Positions 48,862-56,600 of a stretch of DNA of 61,756 nucleotides are shown in pieces. Where the stretch lies: the NCBI GenBank assembly GCA_003009755.1, contig PXUB01000004.1, positions 1 to 61,756 of the forward strand. The letters are read 5' to 3'. The position numbers were made by a program, and so were the translations under genes. Every line of letters starts with the position of its first letter. The first letter of the stretch is position 1. The notes under the pieces were generated by a model. That model worked only from the letters and a program-made list of their open reading frames with translations. It had not been told where the DNA came from and ran no database searches. This DNA is from Thermoplasmatales archaeon SW_10_69_26 (GTDB taxonomy: Archaea > Thermoplasmatota > SW-10-69-26).

Positions 48862-49065
48862 TCAGGTCTCCTTGCCATCCTCGTCGAGCCACTTCATGAA
48901 CTCGAACGGGGTCGAGCAGGCCTCGCAGCGGTACTGGGCGTTGGCGACCACGGTCCCGAAGGCGGACACGAGCTCGGTGTCCTCGCTGCCGCAGTGCGGG
49001 CACTCCGGGTGCTCGGGCAGGTGGCCATCCTTGCGGGCGGGCACGGGTCCAGGTACACACGCCAC
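48862..49065 (-). CDS. Stand-alone zinc ribbon resembling the PaaD C-terminal domain
   Basis: 67 residues from GTG 49065. CPHCGSEDTELVSAFGTVVANAQYRCEACSTPFEFMK matches the layout of the zinc-ribbon end of PaaD (phenylacetyl-CoA epoxygenase assembly factor), but the rest of PaaD is missing and no paa genes are nearby. It may simply be a small metal-binding accessory protein. Confidence 0.7.
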   Translation of the reverse strand: MACVPGPVPARKDGHLPEHPECPHCGSEDTELVSAFGTVVANAQYRCEACSTPFEFMKWLDEDGKET

Positions 49066-49237
49066 GGCATCAATGCCACGGTGGCTGGACCCCTCGGCTC
49101 CCGTTCCCTGGTCCTCCGCTTGCGAGCCTTCGGGGATCGGCCGCGGTGCTCTGCTCCGCTGCTCGGGTGTGCGCCTCTCCGCTCGCTCCGCCCGACAACG
49201 CTGTACCTTTTTCCCAGGGCAGGGTTTCGCGGCCTGC

Positions 49238-49789
49238 GTGCCGGAGGCGCTGCGCGACCTCGGCGAGATCCTGCCCGCGCTGGGCTTCGCCAGCGTCGGG
49301 GCTCTTGGGGCCGGCGCGCTGCTGGGCGCGATGACGCCTCACTTGCGGGCCGCGCCCGGCGTGCTCGTGATCGTGCCCGGCCTGATGGCGTTGCGCGGCA
49401 ACATCAACGGGGCGATGGGCGCCCGCCTGGGCTCGGCCGTGCACCTGGGCCTGCTCGAGCCGGAGGACCCGTTCGGTCCCGTCGCGCGGGCCAACGTCCT
49501 CGCCTCCTTGTGCCTGTCTCTGGCCGTCGGTGCCGCCGTCGGGGGCCTGGGCTGGCTTCTGTCGGTGATCGCGGGTCTGCCGGCGATCTCGCTCGTCCGG
49601 TTGACGCTGATCGGCGCCGTGACGGGGTTGCTCTCCGGGTTGGCGTTGGCCGTCGTGACGCTCGCGATCGTGGTGACCGCCACGCTGCGCGGCATCGACC
49701 CCGACAACGTGACGGGGCCGCTGCTCACCGTCGTCGGCGACGTCATCACGATGGGCATCCTGTTCGTGGTGCTGGGGGTGCTGGGGTGA
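49238..49789 (+). CDS. SLC41/MgtE-like transporter, first half
   Basis: 183 residues, five helices. It carries PGLMALRGNINGAMGARLGSAVHLGLLEPE, the ion-pathway motif of the MgtE/SLC41 membrane domain (P..P..L.GN..M..R). GTG 49238 lies about 28 bases after a TATA-like CTGTACCTTTTTC. Its stop overlaps the next gene as GTGA. The next gene encodes a paralogous half, so they probably form a heterodimer that moves Mg2+ or another divalent ion. Confidence 0.82.
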   Translation: MPEALRDLGEILPALGFASVGALGAGALLGAMTPHLRAAPGVLVIVPGLMALRGNINGAMGARLGSAVHLGLLEPEDPFGPVARANVLASLCLSLAVGAAVGGLGWLLSVIAGLPAISLVRLTLIGAVTGLLSGLALAVVTLAIVVTATLRGIDPDNVTGPLLTVVGDVITMGILFVVLGVLG

Positions 49790-50346
49790 GCCAGCGCGCC
49801 GAGATGGGGGCGATCGTCCGCAACCAGGCGCCCGTGCTGGTGTTCACGGCGGCCGTCACGCTCGTCACGGGGCTCGTCCTCCGCTTCGAGGAGGGCGAGT
49901 TGTTCGCTCGGCCCTGGCTGCTGGCGCTGGTTCCCGTCGTCAACGCCCTCGGCGGGAACCTCGGCGCGGTGCTCGGGTCGCGGTTGACCAGCGCCCTGCA
50001 CCTGGGCCTGGTGGAACCGGCGATCCAGCGGGGCCCGTTGACCGACGACGTCGGGTTGATCGCGACCGCCAGCGCGATCGTGTACGGGACCCTGGCGCTC
50101 GCGCTCGGGGTCGCCGGACCCCACGTCGAGGCGCTGCCCGCCCTGGCGCTGCCCGACGCGTTCGCCGTCGTGCTCGGGTCGGGCCTGCTGTTGACGGCCG
50201 GCGTGATAGGTTTAAGCGTCGGCTCGGCGTTGCTCGCCTACCGGCGCGGGTTGGACCCCGACGACATCGTGATCCCGATCGTGACGAGCCTCACCGACCT
50301 TCTGGGCGTGTTCGCGCTGCTCGGCGTCGCCGAGGTGGTCCTGTGA
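49786..50346 (+). CDS. SLC41/MgtE-like transporter, second half
   Basis: 186 residues. VPVVNALGGNLGAVLGSRLTSALHLGLVEPA is the same motif as in the first half, and DPDDIVIPIVTSLTDLLGVFALLGVAE matches DPDNVTGPLLTVVGDVITMGILFVVLGV there. Overlaps both neighbours by GTGA, so the four-gene operon is tightly co-translated. Confidence 0.82.
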   Translation: MSQRAEMGAIVRNQAPVLVFTAAVTLVTGLVLRFEEGELFARPWLLALVPVVNALGGNLGAVLGSRLTSALHLGLVEPAIQRGPLTDDVGLIATASAIVYGTLALALGVAGPHVEALPALALPDAFAVVLGSGLLLTAGVIGLSVGSALLAYRRGLDPDDIVIPIVTSLTDLLGVFALLGVAEVVL

Positions 50347-50972
50347 AACCCACGGAACAGGAGAAGTTCGAGGAGATCGAGTACGAACCGCAGAGCGTCC
50401 GGCAGATCCTCACCCGGATGAAGGACGTCGCCGAGCTCATCGTCGACCTAGCCTACAGCGCCGTCATCTTCGACGACGACGAGATCGCCGAGGAGGTGCG
50501 CTACCTCGAGGCGCACATGGACACGCTGAACTACAAGATCCGGCTCTCCTGCATGTTGGCGGCCCGCAGCGTCGACGACGCCGAGCGGTTGACCGGCATC
50601 CTGCAGGTCGCGGCCGCCGCCGAGCACATGAGCAACGCGGCCGGCGACATCGTGGACTTGCTCGACACCGTCGACACGCGGCCGTTTTTGCCCCGCATCC
50701 TGTCCGGCGGCGTCGAGAAGATCAAGCTGTTCCGCGTGCCGGAGGACTCCCACCTGGCCGAGGCCACCCTCGCCGAGAACGAGGTCGAGACGGCGACCGG
50801 GATGCGCGTGATCGCGATCCGCCGCGGCGAGCGCTGGTCCTTCGGCCCCGACGGCGACCAGCGCATCGAGACCGAAGACACGCTGCTGTTGCGCGGCACC
50901 GACGACGGGTTCGAGCACTTCAAACGCTTCTCGCGGACCGGCGAGACGAGGGATCGCCATGACGACACATGA
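50343..50972 (+). CDS. PhoU and TrkA-C domain regulator, copy 1
   Basis: 209 residues. Residues 15-110 are a PhoU-like helical bundle (IVDLAYSAVIFDDDEIAEEVRYLEAHMD); residues 125-195 are a TrkA-C/RCK-C domain (LAEATLAENEVETATGMRVIAIRRGERW...DTLLLRG). RCK-C domains bind nucleotides or ions and gate channels. Position after the split transporter suggests it controls that transporter. GTG 50343 overlaps the preceding stop. Confidence 0.85.
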   Translation: MKPTEQEKFEEIEYEPQSVRQILTRMKDVAELIVDLAYSAVIFDDDEIAEEVRYLEAHMDTLNYKIRLSCMLAARSVDDAERLTGILQVAAAAEHMSNAAGDIVDLLDTVDTRPFLPRILSGGVEKIKLFRVPEDSHLAEATLAENEVETATGMRVIAIRRGERWSFGPDGDQRIETEDTLLLRGTDDGFEHFKRFSRTGETRDRHDDT

Positions 50973-51543
50973 ACGCATCGAGCACCACGTGCTCGGCCTC
51001 AAGGACACCAGCGAGATGATGGTCGACCTGGCGCTGAGCAGCGTCATCTATTACAACGAGGAGCTGGCCGAGGAGGTCCGCCTGCTCGAGGATCACGCCG
51101 ACGAGCTGCAGAAACGCGTGCAGCGCGACGCCGTCGACGGCGCCGTGCAGAACCTGCTCAACCCCGACCAGGCGCTGGCCTTGGTGCAGCTCAGCGAGGC
51201 GGCCGAGACGATCGCCGACGCCGGCCGCGAGATCGCCGACGTCGTGCTGCGCGACGTCGAGCCGCATCCGGTGCTCGCGCAGAGCGTGGAGGACAGCGAC
51301 GTCGTGATCGCTCGCGTCGAGGTCGCCGCCGACGCCCCCCTCGAGGGACGGGCGCTGGGCGAGGAGCGCGTGCAATCCGAGACCGGCATGCACGTGTTCG
51401 CGATCCGTCGCGAGGATCGCTGGATCCCGGGCCCCGAGGCCTCGGATATCGTCGAGGACGGCGACGTTCTGTTGGCCAGCGGCCCCGAGAAGGGCCGAGG
51501 CAAGCTCCAGGCGCTTTGCCGCGGGGACGCGGCCGAGGATTGA
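50959..51543 (+). CDS. PhoU and TrkA-C domain regulator, copy 2
   Basis: 194 residues, same two-domain layout: MMVDLALSSVIYYNEELAEEVRLLEDHADEL and LEGRALGEERVQSETGMHVFAIRREDRW...DVLLASG. It overlaps copy 1 by 14 bases. The two copies are diverged, which fits one regulator for each half-transporter or a regulatory heterodimer. Confidence 0.85.
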   Translation: MTTHERIEHHVLGLKDTSEMMVDLALSSVIYYNEELAEEVRLLEDHADELQKRVQRDAVDGAVQNLLNPDQALALVQLSEAAETIADAGREIADVVLRDVEPHPVLAQSVEDSDVVIARVEVAADAPLEGRALGEERVQSETGMHVFAIRREDRWIPGPEASDIVEDGDVLLASGPEKGRGKLQALCRGDAAED

Positions 51544-51618
51544 GGACCCTCGAAGGCTCCTTTTCGGGGAAGGCCGGGGGACCGTCCCCCGGCGCGAGGG
51601 GGGAGCCCCGATGGATCG

Positions 51619-52098
51619 CTACCACGTATACAGTCGCAAGTGGTACTCGTTGACGGCCGAGCGCAGCGGCATCAGCCGAAGCTCGCGGGCGTCCTCGCCG
51701 AGCTCACCGCGCAAGCCCCCGGACCCGCTGCCGCGCCAGCAGTCGAGGATGCGGCCGGTGTCGTCGAACGAGCAGACGAACCACGAAGCGAGGGGCGTGA
51801 CCACGCCGTTGGTCACCTCGAAGACGGTCCCGTTCTCGTAGCCCTCCATCGTGTCGGAGATGTCGACGTCGTGGAACGCCACATCTTCCAGCTCAGGGCA
51901 CGACCCCTGCCAGGCGCACTGCTTGGCCTGGTAGTAGGAGGGCCAGCCGGCCGGGATCACGTTGTCCTCGGTGACGGAGGCTGTCTCCAATGTCGACCAT
52001 GCGCTGACGCTCGCCGCCGTGGTCGTCGCGCCCGCGGTCAACGTTGCAACGAACAGGGCGACAACGACCGCCGTGAACCGGACTGGGCCTCGCCGCAT
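51619..52098 (-). CDS. Secreted hypothetical protein
   Basis: 159 residues from ATG 52098, leaderless by a TATA-like CGCTTTTGTACC about 28 bases upstream. Signal peptide (VRFTAVVVALFVATLTAGA). The mature domain has three or four cysteines (QCAWQGSCPE, VCSFDDTGRILDCW) that could form disulfides, and TVFEVTNGVVTPLAS beta segments. No family recognised. Confidence 0.65.
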   Translation of the reverse strand: MRRGPVRFTAVVVALFVATLTAGATTTAASVSAWSTLETASVTEDNVIPAGWPSYYQAKQCAWQGSCPELEDVAFHDVDISDTMEGYENGTVFEVTNGVVTPLASWFVCSFDDTGRILDCWRGSGSGGLRGELGEDARELRLMPLRSAVNEYHLRLYTW

Positions 52099-52196
52099 CG
52101 CCCCCTCGTCCCTCGTCGTGGGGTACAAAAGCGTTCAGGCCACGGCCGACCCCGAACGTTGAAACGTCGGACCAGCGAGCGCGGGCGGGCGCTCGC

Positions 52197-53423
52197 TCAT
52201 TGAAGCAGCGTAGGGTCGACCTCTTCCTCGAGGAGCAGCTCCTCCCGGCCGGAGAAGTCCTTCTTCTGGCCGATGATCTTGCGGATGATGCCCGCCTGGG
52301 TGACGTCGCCGACGAACACGGCGCCGACCGGTCGGTCGCGGAAGAAGATCACGCGCCGGTAGTTGCCGTCATCGTAGACACGGTCGATCTTCTTGTCGCC
52401 GAGCACGCTGCCGACGCTCATGATGAAGAAGTCGAAGTGGTTGATCGAGTAGGTGTCGACCAGCTCGAACTCCTCGAGGTCCTCGTCCTCGTCCTTCGTC
52501 ATGTTGCGCCCAGCGACCGCGCCCTGCTCCTTGGCCGAGGCCCAGGAGCCGTTCTGGTTGACGCGGTCGAGCACCACGTCGTAGTACTGGGCGATGTCGC
52601 CCGCGGCGTAGATGTCCTCGACGCTGGTCCGCATGTACTCGTCGGTGAGGATCCCCTCGCCGATCTTCACGCGGGACCCACGCAGGAACTCGTGGTTGTA
52701 GTGCAGGCCGATGGCGACGCCGGCGGCGTCGCAGGGGTAGGTCTTGCCGGAGGAGCCCACGCACTCGGTGACGCGGCCTTCCTGCGTGTCGAACTGCTCG
52801 ACCTCCTCGTGGAAGATGCACTCGACGCCGAACTCGGCCAGGCCCTTCTCGACGACCTCGGAGCCTTCCTTGGAGATGCCTTGCCGCCACCAGCGGTTGC
52901 CGCGCATCAGGTAGCGCGTGTTGGCGCCGTGCTTGCCGAAGATGACCGCCTGGTCGATGCCGAGCAGGCCGGCCCCGATGACGACGGCGTCGTCGGCGTC
53001 CTTGGCGACCTTCTTGAGCCGGTCGGCGTCGTCGAGCGTCCAGAAGGTGTGGATGCCCTCGGCATCGCTGTTCGGGACGGGCAGCCGTCGGGGGGTCCCG
53101 CCGGAGGCGACGAGCAGCTTGTCGAACGAGTACCGGGAGCCGTCGTGGCAGACGACGCGACGCTCGGCGTCGCGGATCTCCGTGACGCGCGTGTTCGTGC
53201 GGAGGTCGATGTCGTGCTTCTCGTAGAACTCACGGTCGTGCATCATGAGGTCCTCGCGGTCCTTGTCGCCTTTCGCGAGGTCCTTCGTAGCTACCCGGTT
53301 GTACAGCGGGACGGGTTCGTCCGTGACGATGGTGATCTCGCCGGAGGGATCGTTCTCTCGGATTTCCTCGGCCGCGGTGGCGCCCGCGATGCCGTCACCG
53401 ATGATGACGTACTCCCGGCCCAT
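52197..53423 (-). CDS. NAD(P)/FAD oxidoreductase (nitrite/rubredoxin reductase-like)
   Basis: 408 residues. FAD site YVIIGDGIAGATAAEEIREND; NYN-like PLYNRVATKDLAKG; NAD site AVVIGAGLLGIDQAVIF; second FAD contact YAAGDIAQY. The layout is that of NirB/rubredoxin-NAD reductase flavoproteins. No partner rubredoxin or reductase is next to it. ATG 53423 fits a TATA box exactly, so the mRNA is leaderless. The protein ends with an extra 60-residue segment beginning FVGDVTQAGIIRKIIG. Confidence 0.88.
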   Translation of the reverse strand: MGREYVIIGDGIAGATAAEEIRENDPSGEITIVTDEPVPLYNRVATKDLAKGDKDREDLMMHDREFYEKHDIDLRTNTRVTEIRDAERRVVCHDGSRYSFDKLLVASGGTPRRLPVPNSDAEGIHTFWTLDDADRLKKVAKDADDAVVIGAGLLGIDQAVIFGKHGANTRYLMRGNRWWRQGISKEGSEVVEKGLAEFGVECIFHEEVEQFDTQEGRVTECVGSSGKTYPCDAAGVAIGLHYNHEFLRGSRVKIGEGILTDEYMRTSVEDIYAAGDIAQYYDVVLDRVNQNGSWASAKEQGAVAGRNMTKDEDEDLEEFELVDTYSINHFDFFIMSVGSVLGDKKIDRVYDDGNYRRVIFFRDRPVGAVFVGDVTQAGIIRKIIGQKKDFSGREELLLEEEVDPTLLQ

Positions 53424-53446
53424 TCGGCCGCGCGATGCAGGTTTCG

Positions 53447-53455
53447 ACTTAAGGG
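53447..53455 (-). promoter_or_regulatory. TATA-like box of the flavoprotein gene
   Basis: Minus-strand CCCTTAAGT centred about 28 bases before ATG 53423. Confidence 0.5.
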
Positions 53456-53611
53456 TTTTCTCTGGGGAGCGATGGCGAGACCCGTGGGATCCAGCGCCAC
53501 GCGCAGAGGGCCAACCCCGGCACAGTACGGGCCCCGCGAGGGGGCCCTTGGACCCCGGACGCAAGGGACGGAGGCGAAGATGTAAAGGAAGGGGGCGGGG
53601 GAGGATGGAGC

Positions 53612-56600
53612 GTGCTCGGGCCTCGGTCGGCGCGCCCTCCCGGAGACGACAGCAGCTGTGCCAGGGGCGAGTCCGAGGCTCGTGGCGGTGACGAGGCGGT
53701 CGCCCAGGTGCTCGAGGCCGTCGTCATCGGGGTCGTGATCCTCGGCGCCACCTTCTTCGCCGTCTCGTTCCAGGCACCGCCCTCCCCCGATCAGAACCCG
53801 GGCACCGAGCAGACCCAGCAGACGACGTACGGGGCGCTGAACTCGCTGAACGACCTCTACATCGACGATGCCCGCTACAACCACAGCGCGTTGTCGCTGG
53901 CGCTGGCCGAGGCGGCTGCGGGGAACAAGACACCGCTGGTCGAGTCGATCGGGGCGTTCATGCCCGCCCAGGCCAAGTTCTGCGTCCACCTGAACAACGG
54001 GCACGACCGGATCGAGCTGCACTGTCCCAGCGACCCCGGCGGGTCGGCGGTCGGCGTCTCGTACCCGATCGAGCCGAACTGGCGGTTCCACTACGGCGAG
54101 ACCGACCTGCGATACGTGGACCAGGGCGGCGACGTGCAGCTGGGCGTCAAACAGATCCCGATCATGAACGCCCACACGGTCCACGACGAGGGCGAGTACG
54201 TGAACGTCTCGATCGGCGGCGAGCAGGCCTGGCGGCCCGGCACGGACGGCACCGAGCCCTCCTCCGAGCCGTTCTCGGCGTTCCGGGACAGCGCCTACGC
54301 GAGCCTCCTGCAAGGCGACGACGACGCCGATTACCCGTCCGCGTCGATCTACATGGAGTGCCTGCGGCCGAGCCTCAATGCCCACGAACCCTGCTACGCG
54401 TCGGACCTGGCGCGCAACATGTCGGGGTACCAGCCGTTCGCGAGCGGCTCCGATGGCGAGATCCTCCGCTTCACCGTCGACAACACCGGCCCGGGCACGG
54501 TCCCGGCGAACACGGTCCTCGAGATCGACTTCCCCGTCGGGCTCGATCTCAACCGGCCGCTGGAGAACACCTCCGGGTTCGCGAACGTGACGATCGACGG
54601 CGAGGATTCCTCGAGCCCGGAGACGGTGCGGGCCGAGATCGACAGCGAGCTCGGCACCGGGAACGTCAGCATGGACATCGAGGTCAACGTGACCGACACC
54701 CGGTACGCCTACAAGCACGTGGACGCGCGCCTGTCCGACGGGGCGGTCTCCCACAGCCAACTGCTGTTGCGCGTGCAGAACAAGACGGCCGGTGAATGGA
54801 CCGGCGGGGACGATCGGCGTGTCATGATCTCGACGCCGAAACCGGCGGGATCGGCCGACGCGGGCTCGCCGACCGGACGATGGGGCGTCGTGATGCCGAT
54901 CCCCTACGCGCGGACGTCGCTCGACGACGTGCAGTTCTCGGTGACGGATGGCGACGAGCTGCTGGACGCCACGTCCTGGCCGGACGACTTCAACCCGCCT
55001 CCGGCGACCGGTACGGGCGAGAGCCGGTCGGTGCTCGACGGCACGATCCACGACGCGGCCTCGGACGAGTTCTCCTGGTCGATCTCGCCGAACCTCGACT
55101 ACCGCGGGTACACGTTCGCCGAGTTCCAGTTCGAGGTGACCAGCGACGGGACCCAGACGCGCGCCTCCGAGCGGTTCCCCACCGCCCAGCCGGAGGCCAC
55201 GTTCGACAGCTTCGACCCGCCGCCGGCGTCGATCCAGACGAAGCCGGGTATCTGGTGGCGGGCCCATCCGCCGGCCGACGGCGGCGGAGGCTGCGGTGCC
55301 GGCGGATCGGGCTGCCCGGGGTACGCCAACGAAGCGAACCTCAGCGCCTCGGACACGACGGAGACCCGGGCGTTCGCGACGGCGCTCGACTGGCGAAACG
55401 TCCCGCTCGAGGGCGAGGCCAACTACACGCTGGCGGACCTCAAGGACACGGACCGCCAGGGGGTCCGGGACGCGCTGCGCGCCACGGGTGTCTCGAGCAA
55501 CCCCGACCGCTTGGCACCCGGCGACACGACGAACATCCACATCAACACGAAGGACCTGGCGCACTACGTCGCGGACACGACCAGCCTCAGCGACATGAAG
55601 CTGGAGTCCAAGATCTACGCCCCGTGGGGCATCCCGAACCGGACCCCCGTGGAGACGATCGACCACGGCCGCGTGGCTGGCGGCGTCGAGGCCCCCAACG
55701 ACATCCTGCCGCTCTACCTCGACGGCGACAACGTCGAGGACTTCTTGACCGCGTCGACGGACGGGAACGTGTACGGCGTGCACGCGGACTCCGGGGAAGC
55801 GATCGCCAGCTACGTGTTCGGCCTGCCCGAGGGCAGCGGGGCCGGCCAGGCGACCCCGACCGTGCTCTCCCACGGGACCGAGAGCGGCGGCGACGACGTC
55901 ATCGCCGTCGGGACCAGCTCCGACGTCGATCAGTTCTACACGATCGACGGCGACCTCGAGCAGCGGTGGAAGGCGACCAAGCCCGGCGAGAACCGCGAGA
56001 CGCGCTCCATCCACGTCGGGGACGACGTCACCGGCGACGGCCATCCCGAGGTCCTCCTGGCGACGAACGCGAAGAACGTCTCCGAACCGACCGCCCACGA
56101 GCAGGCCCGGTTGACGCTGTGGGAGGGCCAGGACCTCGACGGCGACGGCAACGGCGACCTCCTCGACGGCTGGGGCTGGGACTACGACAACCGCGACTTC
56201 GGCGTCGTCGTCAACGGCGAACCCTCCGAGATGGGGATGGCGAAGATGGGCGTCGACGGCCAGAAGGGCGTCTGGACCGACACGGGGCCCAACGCCGGGA
56301 CGAACGTGATGTACGTGAAGAACCAGACCGAGGAAGCGGTCAAGGACGGCGACGTCGCCGGCGCCGCCACGCAATTCCAGAACACCACGATCACGGAGGA
56401 GGGATCGGGGTTCTACGGGTTCTCCGAGAACGGCAACGAGCTGTTGAACCTCTCCGGGGTCCGCGTCGTCCGCGCGGAGACGGTCGAGGAGATCACCGAC
56501 GGATCCAAGCACTCCGGGATCGCGATCGGGGGCGCCAACGGGTGGACTTGGGGCCTCAACGCCTCGGGCACCTCGTACCCCGTGACCGGGGAAGAGGTGG

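Noticed and set aside
48862-49065. Phenylacetate degradation role for the PaaD-like zinc ribbon
   Set aside because: Only the zinc-ribbon part is present and no other paa genes are nearby.
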